Part shown: piece after piece, positions 1 through 9,791 of the stretch
Numbering within the stretch: position 1 is the stretch's first letter
Layout of the letters: every line of letters starts with the position of its first letter
Origin: Schizochytrium sp. TIO01
Lineage: Eukaryota; Sar; Bigyra; Thraustochytrida; Thraustochytriidae
Reading direction: 5' to 3'
Assembly: GCA_004764695.1 (NCBI GenBank)
Contig: SMSO01000032.1
Location: 2,630,501 to 2,694,500, forward strand
DNA: 64,000 nucleotides
The notes under the pieces: model-generated
What the model was told of the DNA's origin: nothing
Database searches by the model: none
The model's input: only the letters and a program-made list of their open reading frames with translations
Program-made: the position numbers and the translations under genes

Positions 1-1644
1 AAGCAGGGCGACGCAACTCCCCGAGGCGAGATTCCACTCACTGCAGAACATTACGTCTCAGATCTTAACAAGGATGCCAAGGGCAAAGAGTTCACATTCG
101 TGGTTTCTGATTTCCTGACTTCCGTGCGCCTTGCTGCCGATGATGCCCAAACCTCTGATTTTTGGAAAATGGCCATTGCCAAAATCATCAGCAATCTCCA
201 GGCAAAGGAGAACTGGTATCAAGTAGCAGCAGCCGTACGTGAGCGCTCGCAATCTGAGCGTATGCGCGACCAGGAGGAGCGATTGAAGGCTTATAAGCAG
301 AGTGTTGGCGACACAACTCAGTTGACCCGAGAGGAGGAAGACATTCATATTGCCCACTTCCTGGCTGATGAGGCTAAAGCTGCTCTATCAAATGCAGAGC
401 GCAATCTTCAAGACGCAGAGGAGCAGAATCTCCCCACAGACATCATTGAGAGCTTACGCCAAGAGTGTGTTGAAGCAGAAGCTCGCTACTCGAGAGCCCA
501 GGATGCTGAACAGGAGGCAATTGCAGCCAATGAACAGAAAATCGAGGAGGAACACCTTGAAGCACAACGAATTGAGGATGAGCGGATCCGTGCCGAAGAG
601 GAGGAGCTTGAACAGCAGCGTCAGCTTGAAGAGGCTCGAGAGAATGCGCAACGAGAGCAGGAGCGTCTGAAAGAAGCTGAGCGCGTTGCTAAAGAGAAGG
701 CGCGTCGCGCACGAGAGCTCAAGGCGCGTCGCGATGCTGAAAAGCAGGCCAAGGCAGAAGCAGAGGCTGAGGCGGCACGTGCCAAGGCAGAAGCTGATGA
801 GGCCAAGGCTCGGGCACGAGCCGAGGCCGAGGCCCATGCGCGTCTCGAGGCCCAAGCTCGTGCTGAGGCCCAAGCTCGCGCCAGGGCTGAGGCCCAAGCT
901 AAAGCTCGTGTGGACGCCCAAGCTAAAGCTCAAGCTGCAGCTGAGGCGAGACGTGCTCAAGCTGAAGCAGATGCCGCGGCTAAAGCAGCAAAGCGTCTTT
1001 CAAGTCGTAGTACACGTAGCGGCGCTTCTGATTCTGCCGGTGCTTCAGAGAGTCTCTTTTCCCGCTTTACACGCCGTATCAGCGTGCGTAGCAGCAGACC
1101 CGAGGAGACCTCTGCAGCTGCTGATTCGGAGCAACAGCAAGGTACTCCGGCTGCTTCTGCTTCTGCCTCGGTTGCTGGTGCTGGTGCTGACCTTGCCTCC
1201 GCCGCTACACAAGCTCTGAGCTCTGCCCGCTCGGGAATTGCTGCGCGGCTTATGCAGTGGCAGGAGAAAATTGAGGGTTATCAGGAAAGCCAAAGTAAGA
1301 ACGTCTTCTCTGGCTCTTACGAGGAAGCCCCAAAGATTTCTCGCGATGATGAAAGCTATGGTCATGCAGTCCCAGGTAGTAAGAGTGAAGCTCGCGCCCT
1401 GGCAGCTGCTGCCTGGGTTGTGAAGGAGATGGACAAACTTTGTGCTGTCATTCGTGATAACGGACAGGTCGCTAGCGACGGTACCGTGACAATCACCTTT
1501 GGTGAATTGTTTATCATTTATCAGGATATTTCTGATTCTCTTGTTGGTATTCTCATGCGTGCCAAAAAGTACAAGCGTCTTACATACGAGGGAGACATGC
1601 TCTTCCAGGGATTACATGACAATGTGGTCATCACCCTGTTGTGA
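1..1644 (+). CDS. PH - coiled-coil - Costars domain protein, 5'-truncated by window edge
   Basis: The frame is open from base 1, so the start lies upstream; 547 residues are visible. Residues 1-66 read like the second half of a pleckstrin-homology domain: strands around KEFTFVV and the closing helix with its tryptophan in SDFWKMAIAKII. Next comes about 250 residues of highly charged Glu/Arg/Ala-rich sequence, expected to be a long coiled coil or single alpha-helix, then a Ser/Ala-rich linker. Residues about 462-547 match the Costars domain (ABRACL and the C-terminus of ABRA/STARS): DGTVTITFGELF, SDSLVGILMRAKK and EGDMLFQGLHD. Costars proteins act on actin dynamics and Rho/SRF signalling; PH domains bind phosphoinositides or proteins. 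A membrane-linked actin regulator is a reasonable inference. Domain calls are by eye. Confidence 0.85.
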   Translation, partial: KQGDATPRGEIPLTAEHYVSDLNKDAKGKEFTFVVSDFLTSVRLAADDAQTSDFWKMAIAKIISNLQAKENWYQVAAAVRERSQSERMRDQEERLKAYKQSVGDTTQLTREEEDIHIAHFLADEAKAALSNAERNLQDAEEQNLPTDIIESLRQECVEAEARYSRAQDAEQEAIAANEQKIEEEHLEAQRIEDERIRAEEEELEQQRQLEEARENAQREQERLKEAERVAKEKARRARELKARRDAEKQAKAEAEAEAARAKAEADEAKARARAEAEAHARLEAQARAEAQARARAEAQAKARVDAQAKAQAAAEARRAQAEADAAAKAAKRLSSRSTRSGASDSAGASESLFSRFTRRISVRSSRPEETSAAADSEQQQGTPAASASASVAGAGADLASAATQALSSARSGIAARLMQWQEKIEGYQESQSKNVFSGSYEEAPKISRDDESYGHAVPGSKSEARALAAAAWVVKEMDKLCAVIRDNGQVASDGTVTITFGELFIIYQDISDSLVGILMRAKKYKRLTYEGDMLFQGLHDNVVITLL

Positions 1645-4172
1645 GTTCTGTGATATAATTCCGCATGTTCTCGTCACTAAGTCCTCTATCCCTATGCTTC
1701 CCCCCAATTGTTTTGTCCATTTCTAATTTTCACTTTGACTCGCCTGCTATGAAAGTATTCTTGGGTTGAAATAATACATGCAAGTATTTCTCTGCTGCCA
1801 AGTCACGCGAGTGACGCAGGTCCTAGCCTCTCATTCCTAGCATTACATTGCAACAAACAAAGATATGTCTTTTGTAAGCAGTATGGTGAAATCCTAATTT
1901 GGGTTTTATGTCTACCATTGAACGATAATATATACAGTTCCATCAATCATTACGTTTTTTACATTTTCTTCTCTTCTTCCATCCATTTTTAAAAGTCGCT
2001 CTGGTGCAAGAACTGTATGTAGTAAAGGCAGAGACAAAATACATTGTTAAAGATGACCATGCCGTCTGTATTGCGTTGCCTAAAGGAGCCTTTAAAGCTA
2101 GCAATGAATCAGCTTAACTTTGTACCGCACAACTGTCGATATTCCGCTCAGGATTATTTCTCCCGTGCCTGCTGATCCAGATGTACACAGCAACAACCAT
2201 TGGTTGGAATTGATTCGAATCTGGAAGACCAAGATACCGGTTGAAACTTACACAGCGAGCATTCGCATCATAAGTGTTGACCGTCAGCATAATAGTAGTT
2301 ATTTCGAAAATTAAAAGGCCGGATGCCCTATTATTTAGTCAATGTACCACTTTCACAGAGTCTATGTGCCTTGACGGTATTGATGGGTATTGATGGTGTG
2401 ACAGTCACTTCCATGAACATCACTAGCTGTATAGTATCGTGTTCTTCATGCATGCGAAGCGTGGAGGCATATATTTGTAAATCTCTTCTTCACCGATCTA
2501 ACCATACTCTGAAGATGCGGTTCGCCATGTGCAATGGCCTCATTGTCACGGTGAATGCGTCGAGTCTTAGTTTTGTAATGCCCAGGTACACCTGAGTATC
2601 TAGGTACATGAGAATCGGGTGCTGTGTCTCTAGAGCTAGCTAGCTATACCTCCTTATTTATTTACTTAAATACAAGATGTTACGAGCATTAGGTGCAATT
2701 TCTCGTGGCGCTCGTTCCCGTCGCCTTCCGCAGCATGCCTGGGATCCTAACAAGTTCCATTTGAGGCCCTTCTTTCGTGGGTAGTTCGGGCTTAACATGT
2801 ATATTCTCCATTCATCAAAATGCGTACCCGATTGTTCTGTTCTTTGAAGTATCACAAGAATATGCGTAAATATAGTGGAGTAAAGGATGCATAGCGCTGG
2901 TCTGGTAAGGTGGAGTCCACGGATGCTGACGGTGTGGTCCTGCGCGGCGCCAAGGTGCCAGAACAGTCCGCGTGAGGCGTTGAGTCTCGGATATCGGCGC
3001 ATAAGCGAGTGCTCCGCACCGTTTATGATGCGAAAGTGGCTCAGGGCAGAGTTTGCGGCCATAAACCACCTTCCCCGCGAGCCTTTCGAGGCCCCTTGCG
3101 TGGTTGCGATTGTCTTGGCGCCGGAGTGCATTGAGGTCGGCTCTGGGGCCGCTAGCTCTGACTAGCCCAAACTAGTAAGAGTCCAATGGTGGCGGAGGTC
3201 TCTTGAAGTTTCCAACTTTCAATAAAATTCCAATAGTTTTTTAAATAAAAAGAAAATAAAACTTTTACAATTGAGTTATATGGCTTTAAAATTGTTTTAG
3301 TCTGTCAGTCAGTTGTTCATACGATAGAGAGAGAGAGAAAGAGAGAGATGAAACAGAAAGAAAATGTAAAGAAAAGCATTACAATTGATCCATCCAACGA
3401 TGCTGCTACGAAGAAAGCATCCGTCATCCTCGAATACGTGCAGCACGAGAGGCTTCAGAGCCTCTGGGGCTTGGCGAACGCGCTTCGTTTGAGCCAGGTA
3501 CGGCTCTGAAGGCAATCGATGCCAATTGCAAATAGTACAGGGCTGCCGGCAGAAAAGTCAGAAAGCTGGCACTGCTGGCACTCCTAGAAGATGTGATTAC
3601 CCGAAACGGTAGTCTCCCGAAACCTCATACTCTTCCATTAAAATCAGGCCAATGAGAGTAAACGGTAAGTGTAGATAGTGGACTCCTATGCCATGAAGGT
3701 GGAGTAGGGAGATTGATTGAGATTGAACATAGTCGAGTTCGTGAAGATGTCGAATGGCATTTGTAATAGAAATGCGAGATCTATATTGGTCTTTTTGGTG
3801 CCCTGCGATGCCCACAGCACCGGTGATGGACTCGTAAAGGCCTAAACTGCAGCACATGTAAGCCTCGAGATGAATATGGCTTGAGAGGAGTTGAAATCGA
3901 AAGAATCTTAATCACTGTTGTAGTACAATTGGGGTAGGCGCTTATTAGTAATAAGGTAGTGTTACTTTAGTTTTAACTTTTTTTTAAAGGAAGAAAAACT
4001 ATTGAGAAAATGAAAATGTTATTAAAAAGTGGAAAACCCTTAGTTTTCTGGAGCACAGTAAATCAAGGTAATTCGATCAACTCAGCAAACTGCAATCGCC
4101 TCCGGAGGTTGATCTCTCGTTTGATCGATCGTCCCTGCTAACCCCTCCACCACTCCCGCCTCCGGCAACACG
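1645..4172. other. Intergenic region with GC-rich block and possible kinase relic
   Basis: About 2.5 kb between two plus-strand genes, AT-rich, with no gene I can defend. A GC-rich block at about 2887-3165 is open on both strands but resembles no family I know. On the minus strand, 3597-3857 has an 86-codon frame that includes AIRHLHELDYV, which looks like the helix before a protein-kinase catalytic loop, but no HRD follows. A short AG-rich tract lies at 3324-3350. Confidence 0.5.
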
Positions 4173-5729
4173 ATGAGCGCGACTGGCGAGTTCGTGACCG
4201 GCGCCGTGGCCGGCGTCGCAGCTGCCGTGGCTAGCATCATGCTCGTGCAGCAGCGCAGCAAGTTCTTCAAGGCTCTTGGCCTCGCCAAGAAGCCCGTCTA
4301 CACCTCCACCCGCGGATTTGCCGGTAAGGATGGCAAGGGCCTTGACTTCGAGAGCGCTGTTCTCGCCGGTCTTGGTGAAGATGGTGGTCTCTTTGTGCCT
4401 TCCTTCTTCCCGCAGGTCTCCCCGGAAGTGCTCGACTCGTGGTATGGTCTTGACTACCAAAGCCTCGCCTACGAGCTCATGTCTCTCTACATCCCTGAGG
4501 ACCAGGTTGAGCCCGCTAAGCTCCGTGATATCATCAACCGCAGTTACGCTACCTTCCGCCACGAGGAGGTGACCCCGGTTGTCCGCACCGGCGCCGAAGG
4601 CGAGGGCCCCAAGGTTCTCGAGCTCTGGCACGGTGAGACCTGGGCCTTCAAGGATGTCGCTCTCTCCTTCCTTGGTAACATGTTCGAACACTTCATCACT
4701 CGTCGCAACTCGCTCGTGACTGTGCTCGGTGCCACCTCTGGTGATACCGGATCAAGTGCCATCCACGGTCTTCGTGGCAAGAAGGGTGTCGAAGTGTTTA
4801 TCCTTTACCCGGAGGGCCGCGTGTCACCTATCCAGGAGCTCCAAATGACCACTGTACCCGAAGAGAATGTTCACTGCCTTGCCGTTAAGGGAACTTTTGA
4901 TGACGCTCAAGCGATTGTGAAGGCCATGTTCCGTGACGCCTCCGCCCGTGAGCAGTTTAACCTTGGCGCTGTGAACTCGATCAACTTCTGCCGTATCCTT
5001 GCTCAGATTACCTACTACTTCTACAGTTACCTTCGCATTGTGCCCAAGGGTTCTGGCCAGAAGATCTCCTTCTCTGTACCCACCGGAAACTTTGGAGATA
5101 TCCTTGCTGGATACTACGCCAAGCGCATGGGCCTCCCTGTAGACAGACTTATCGTGGCCACCAACGACAACGAGATCGTGCACCAGTTCTTCTCCCGCGG
5201 CGAGTACTTCAAGCCCGAGGCCGTCATGCAGACTCTTGCCCCATCCATGGATATCTGCGTCTCATCTAACTTCGAGAGGTTCCTGTACCACATGCTCGAT
5301 GACGACTCCGAGGCTCTTCTGGAGATGATGAACAACTTTGAGTCCACCGGAAAGCTCAAGGCTGACGAGGACTTTCTTCGCCGCTCCCAGGCGGAGATGG
5401 ACTCTGCCAGCCTCTCGCGCGAGGAGATCCTCAAGGTCATCAAGGAGAACTACGAGAAGCACCAGTACCTCCTCGACCCTCACAGTGCCATTGGAGTTGG
5501 CGCCGCCGACAAGGTCAACGTCACCACCAGCCCTGTGGTCTGCCTTGCCTGCGCACACTGGGGCAAGTTTACCGATGCAGTTGGCCAGGCCATTGGTGAG
5601 GAGGAGCTCGCCAAGATCCCGTACCCTGAGCTCCTTGAGCAGCTCAAGGCTCTGCCCAAGCGCAAGACCATCCTCGACGCTACCAAGGACGCCGTGCGCT
5701 CTGAGATGTCCAAGTTTGTCAAGAAGTAA
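4173..5729 (+). CDS. thrC: Threonine synthase with hydrophobic N-terminal extension
   Basis: 518 residues, fold-type II PLP enzyme that converts O-phospho-L-homoserine to threonine and phosphate, the last step of threonine synthesis. TSTRG (44-48) opens the family's N-terminal signature. The PLP lysine is K160 in HGETWAFKD, and the PLP-phosphate loop is GATSGDTGSSA (186-196). The size is close to fungal Thr4 and longer than the roughly 430-residue bacterial enzyme. Ahead of the catalytic part are about 40 extra residues with one Ala/Val-rich hydrophobic stretch (about 7-25) followed by basic residues; this could be a membrane anchor or organelle-targeting sequence. Strong codon bias (C-ending codons, AAG) suggests high expression. 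The ATG at 4173 is the first in frame after a C-rich leader. The symbol follows bacterial usage; THR4 is the yeast equivalent. Confidence 0.95.
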   Translation: MSATGEFVTGAVAGVAAAVASIMLVQQRSKFFKALGLAKKPVYTSTRGFAGKDGKGLDFESAVLAGLGEDGGLFVPSFFPQVSPEVLDSWYGLDYQSLAYELMSLYIPEDQVEPAKLRDIINRSYATFRHEEVTPVVRTGAEGEGPKVLELWHGETWAFKDVALSFLGNMFEHFITRRNSLVTVLGATSGDTGSSAIHGLRGKKGVEVFILYPEGRVSPIQELQMTTVPEENVHCLAVKGTFDDAQAIVKAMFRDASAREQFNLGAVNSINFCRILAQITYYFYSYLRIVPKGSGQKISFSVPTGNFGDILAGYYAKRMGLPVDRLIVATNDNEIVHQFFSRGEYFKPEAVMQTLAPSMDICVSSNFERFLYHMLDDDSEALLEMMNNFESTGKLKADEDFLRRSQAEMDSASLSREEILKVIKENYEKHQYLLDPHSAIGVGAADKVNVTTSPVVCLACAHWGKFTDAVGQAIGEEELAKIPYPELLEQLKALPKRKTILDATKDAVRSEMSKFVKK

Positions 5730-6321
5730 TCGCACACACCCTTAATTTTTTACTTTGCAAATGATCTGAAGACTGCACGGCCAGGGTTGTCGCTTGTGAG
5801 CTAGAAAGCTTGCCATGACAGCACATTGGAATCGTGACATCTTTTATCTATACATGTTCGTTGAACTTTTTTTTCCCCTTTTCTCTGGTTTCTTCGTTTC
5901 ATTTGTGAAAGCAATGCACGTTTTCTTTGCCGGTTTTCCGGTTGCTCGGTGATGTTGCAACCTAGCACTTTGCATATAATAATTTTCATTACTGTTGTGA
6001 CCAAGATGGGTCGAACGAAATTCAAAAATCCTTAAAATTGTAGCGAGAAAAAAAAAAAAAATTGAGACACCGGAGCATCCTTTAAAATTAAAAATAGAAA
6101 AATGCACATCACAATAAATAAACTGAAGGGAGAATGAAGCAAGCACATTCACTCAACTAAGGGCAAAGTTTCGGGGAGAGTTTGCGAACGACCTATCATC
6201 AGTAAAAAATAGAATATTAACACATTGAGAGATCTAGACAGATGAACTTAAGTTTTTACTCTTTTTTTGGTAGGGATTTTATGTAAGGGTCTGTCTACAA
6301 ATTTACGACCAGAGATTTTCA
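5730..6321. other. Convergent intergenic region
   Basis: 592 bp between the 3' ends of threonine synthase and the protease gene. It is AT-rich with an A-run at about 6047-6060 and holds both 3' untranslated regions. I see no gene. Confidence 0.6.
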
Positions 6322-7410
6322 TCAAACCACCGGGAAGCTGCAGCAAGTTGAGATGGCGCACATGTTTGTGCCTCGCTCAAGCTTGAAGTAGCCATCAGCT
6401 CCCCACTCAGGGCCCCAGCTGTTCTTAATAATCCAGTAAGGTGTGCCGTCATCCTCAACCCCGTATCCAACAGCTTGCACCGCATGATTCACATCACTAG
6501 GTTTAGTACCGCAGTTTGATGCACTGTACACTCCCGAACTGTACAGACGAAAGTCTGACATGACTTGGAATGCGACAGCAACGGGGCCACTATGAGCCAC
6601 AGCAGCGGCAAGGGAAACCTCGTCGTAAGCTGTGATATTGATGACATCCTTTACCTGAGCAAGTTTGGGTGCAGACTTGTTGAAGAAGCACATGGTGCCA
6701 TCCTTGCCCTTGTAAGGATACTCATCCTCAGTCTCAAGACCTCCATTGTAGTGAATGTACTCGAAAGCCTGGGATGGAAGACCGCCGCTGCAACCATGGT
6801 TATCGTAGGCCTGTGCACAGTCTACAAGCTGTTGCTCGGAAAGAAGCACGTGCTCGCCCTTGTACAGCGCAAGGTGGCTTTCCAGAGTTCCCGTAGTGCT
6901 AAAAGTCCAGCACGATCCGCACTTCCCTTGGTTTTTAACCTTCGAGACAATGCCCTCCTCACGCCAATCAACGTTCTTCGGCAGCGTATTGAGGCTACCA
7001 TCATGACGCCAGGCTTTGGGTCCGTGCCAAGTTGCAGAGCAACCCTGTTCTTTCATGAGGTAGTCGCTCTCGAACTCCTCGGGGGTCATATCTGCAAACT
7101 GGTTTACCTCCAGTGTGTAAGTAACGTCGTCTCGAGCATTGTGAGCTTTCACGAGTGCTACGCTTGTGCGCCAAATGGCCTGACGATAGAGAGCCTCTTC
7201 TTCAGTTTTGTACTCCTTGCCGTGGAAGTTCTTCCACATGGAGAAGAGTTCTTCGTGCACCAGGGATTCGCTAGCCTCTTGAATATTGAAAGACTCAAAA
7301 GCAGTCTGAACGGTTGAGTCACGGAGAATCGTTAAGTCTGCTTTTCCAAGTACGGAAAGGTTCGCAAGAACCAGGACTACGCCCAAGATCATCCAAGTTG
7401 CTCGCATCAT
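6322..7410 (-). CDS. Papain-family cysteine protease precursor (cathepsin H/L-like)
   Basis: 362 residues, C1A peptidase made as a secreted or lysosomal zymogen. Residues 5-24 form a hydrophobic signal peptide. Residues about 52-115 form the I29 inhibitor propeptide, with the FSMWKNFHGKEY region and EVNQFADMTPEEF. Mature enzyme begins near LPKNVDWREEG (143-153). Catalytic residues are visible: oxyanion Q161, nucleophile C167 in QGKCGSCWTFS, H309 in SDVNHAVQAVGYG and N330 in IIKNSWGPEWG. The CGSCWTFSTTG wording is closer to cathepsin H than to cathepsin L; I see no clear mini-chain, so the subtype is open. Cys-rich substructure (VDCAQ, GCSGG) is intact. Two Met codons start the frame; either fits. 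It is divergent from the glycosyltransferase at 8004, with about 590 bp between. Confidence 0.95.
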   Translation of the reverse strand: MMRATWMILGVVLVLANLSVLGKADLTILRDSTVQTAFESFNIQEASESLVHEELFSMWKNFHGKEYKTEEEALYRQAIWRTSVALVKAHNARDDVTYTLEVNQFADMTPEEFESDYLMKEQGCSATWHGPKAWRHDGSLNTLPKNVDWREEGIVSKVKNQGKCGSCWTFSTTGTLESHLALYKGEHVLLSEQQLVDCAQAYDNHGCSGGLPSQAFEYIHYNGGLETEDEYPYKGKDGTMCFFNKSAPKLAQVKDVINITAYDEVSLAAAVAHSGPVAVAFQVMSDFRLYSSGVYSASNCGTKPSDVNHAVQAVGYGVEDDGTPYWIIKNSWGPEWGADGYFKLERGTNMCAISTCCSFPVV

Positions 7411-8003
7411 CTTGTCAAAAACTATTTCTGCTCTCGTCTCCTACTCTTGAGTTTGGAAATGAGCAGCAGGACAAGTGAAGTTCTCCACGGGACTCAACAA
7501 GGTCCGCAATAGGCACAAGGTATCTGCTCAATCAACACAGTTTCGGTTTTGCCTGTGCAGGTTGTATCTAGCTTGCAGTCTGCAAAGATCCACACTACCA
7601 GGTTCTATTACCCAAAAAGAAGAAGATGAAGAAGAAGAAGAAGAAGCAGTACATAGGTACTATGAAAAGGGGGTCCGACACCCAAAAAGTAAAATTAAAT
7701 AAAGAGGTTACAAATTCGGAAGGAACTTCAAAGAACATACACGCAAAAAGTCCATCAGCCAGCATTTGTATCCACGAAGATCTTCTTCTTTTTGCTCCCT
7801 TCTAGCATTTATCGGAGTCATTGCCTACGCCCCAAAAGATTTCAGCTCCATAAGTGGCTGCACATGTCTCGTAGTTTTATGAAGATCATAGGTAGCAATC
7901 AGTTTGAAGCAACAAAGAAAAGTCATTAATCAGTTCCCAGATCGTTCCACAATTTGTGGAGCAGAGAAGATCATCAAAATGACTTTGCAGATGGTCCTGC
8001 GAT
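7411..8003. other. Divergent promoter region
   Basis: 593 bp between two divergently transcribed genes, the protease (-) and the glycosyltransferase (+), so it should hold both promoters. It contains a purine-rich GAAGAA tract at about 7617-7647. I recognise no further motif. Confidence 0.55.
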
Positions 8004-9791
8004 ATGCACAGGTGCAAGCGATGGTGGCGCAACAAGTGTGTCTCGAGCGTGCTTTTGGTTCTTGTAATATCAATTGTTGGAACTCAAGCAGAGTTTGAGG
8101 ACTTTGATGGCCAACCACACGATGTTGTCCGCGATCCGAATTGGACAGAGCAACGGCGCTTAGGCTGGGAGCAGAAAAGAGGGGCTTGGTGGGCAGATGG
8201 TACGAAACATGCACAACTTATGGATACGGGTGGACTACGCATCGTGTGTTCTCACGTTTCTACTGCTGTCTATCAGTATATTGACCCTGTCACGGTCCCA
8301 TGGTTCTCAAAACATGGGTTAGATCGACTTCAAATTTCAGGAGATCTGTTAGCAATGAACGTGCATGAAAGTGATCATCTAATCACCGCTCCACAGGCAC
8401 TCGCGGGAGTACTGCTTATTTTACAGTATGACCAACGTTATGCATCTAGTGATGAAGTCCTCATAGAAGAGATCGACCTCGTGAAAATTGGTACAGGGCC
8501 GTTTGAGAAATCTCTGGAACTTTCAGGCGTGCGAATCGAGTCCCTAACACTTGCACTCACCTGCACAGGGTTTGAAGGAGATTACGCACTCGCCCATATT
8601 CAAATACGAGCTTTTCCTGGTGCGCACAATCGGGCAGATGAACCTGTGTTTAAATCTGAATTCATACCAACAATGAGTCCTGGTCAAGATGAAGTAAGGG
8701 AAATTGGCAAGTCTATGACGTCAAGCGAAATATCTTCGCACAAAGTCACTTTATGCTTGCACGCATCCCTCGACCGCCTTCAATTTGCTGCAGCAAGTAT
8801 CTTGCAATGGCAACTACAGCACTCTGGGAAAACTTGTATCGTTAGTCTTGCTTTGTGGCGAGACGACACTAGTTTGGAAAGGACACTTGAATTAGTTCAC
8901 AGAGCCTTTGCAAGCGAGCACATTGACCTCAGTAACATGTTGGTCATTGCTCAATTTCAACCGCGAGTACGAGCGGCGGGCGAAGCGTATCCAATCAATA
9001 CATTGCGAAACATGGCTTTGCGTGCAGTGAAAACAGAATATGTATTACTATTAGATGCAGATCTACTTGTCGGTGGAAACTTCGTATCCTCACTCATGCA
9101 ATCGATCAAATTCGTCAAGAGAGAAAATCTCGGGCCTTGGGCTTTTGTGATCCCTGCATTTGAAGAAGAAAAAGGCCCAAAGATGAAAGCTTCACGCGAG
9201 AACCTCAAAACATGCAAAGAAGCAGCTCAAGCACGAAACAAAGCACAATTGCGCGCCTTCGTTCGACGTGGGCTGATTGCTCCATACAAAGCAGTGCATC
9301 AACCGCGTGCACATGGTCCAACAGACTTTGATCGTTGGTTTCGTGAGCAAGGTGACTCTGGGCCTTATGAAATAGGCAGGAACATAGATGAGCAATTTGA
9401 ACCTTATATCATATTACGGGTGCGGGATGTGGAGTTCCTTCTTGCAGAGCACAATCAACAAGACAAACGACTATCCCATAGACTTTTCGATGAGCGATTC
9501 AAAGGCTATGGTTGGAACAAAGTAGCTATGATCGCCACCCTCGCTCAAAGAGGATTTCATTTCGTGGTTCTTTCAGAAACCTGGGTAATACATTGCGCAC
9601 ATGAAAAATCGGCATGGAGTCGTGCGTTTAGCTCAGATCCCCGCGAGCGCGCACGCAACCGTGCATTGCGGTTTAAATGGGCTGCCGATCTCAGAGTTCA
9701 GGATCATAATAGGGAAGTTTTATTGCGGCATAAGCAAGAGCATGGCAAGGCTGATGATAGCAACAAAGAATTGCTTACTTGCGATGCATGA
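8004..9791 (+). CDS. GT49/LARGE-type glycosyltransferase, predicted type II membrane or secreted
   Basis: 595 residues. A basic start (HRCKRWWRNK) followed by a hydrophobic stretch at about 12-27 gives a Golgi-type signal anchor or a signal peptide. Residues about 50-205 form an N-terminal region of unknown, probably beta-rich, fold. The C-terminal half matches the LARGE/B4GAT1 glycosyltransferase family: YPINTLRNMALRAVKTEY leads into the metal-binding DxD, D351-A-D353 in VLLLDADLLVGG, and the downstream block FDERFKGYGWNKVAMIATL plus WVIHCAH matches the family's conserved acceptor-side and His-containing motif. Animal LARGE and B4GAT1 transfer glucuronic acid (and xylose for LARGE) onto alpha-dystroglycan glycans; the sugar and acceptor here are unknown. 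Its last 17 bases overlap the 3' end of the next gene on the opposite strand. Confidence 0.85.
   Translation: MHRCKRWWRNKCVSSVLLVLVISIVGTQAEFEDFDGQPHDVVRDPNWTEQRRLGWEQKRGAWWADGTKHAQLMDTGGLRIVCSHVSTAVYQYIDPVTVPWFSKHGLDRLQISGDLLAMNVHESDHLITAPQALAGVLLILQYDQRYASSDEVLIEEIDLVKIGTGPFEKSLELSGVRIESLTLALTCTGFEGDYALAHIQIRAFPGAHNRADEPVFKSEFIPTMSPGQDEVREIGKSMTSSEISSHKVTLCLHASLDRLQFAAASILQWQLQHSGKTCIVSLALWRDDTSLERTLELVHRAFASEHIDLSNMLVIAQFQPRVRAAGEAYPINTLRNMALRAVKTEYVLLLDADLLVGGNFVSSLMQSIKFVKRENLGPWAFVIPAFEEEKGPKMKASRENLKTCKEAAQARNKAQLRAFVRRGLIAPYKAVHQPRAHGPTDFDRWFREQGDSGPYEIGRNIDEQFEPYIILRVRDVEFLLAEHNQQDKRLSHRLFDERFKGYGWNKVAMIATLAQRGFHFVVLSETWVIHCAHEKSAWSRAFSSDPRERARNRALRFKWAADLRVQDHNREVLLRHKQEHGKADDSNKELLTCDA

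Noticed and set aside
454-960. 168-codon antisense frame opposite the coiled-coil part of the first gene
   Set aside because: Low-complexity shadow of the Ala/Glu/Arg codons.
4077-5737. Long antisense frames across threonine synthase
   Set aside because: Shadows caused by the biased codon use of the real gene; no domain match.
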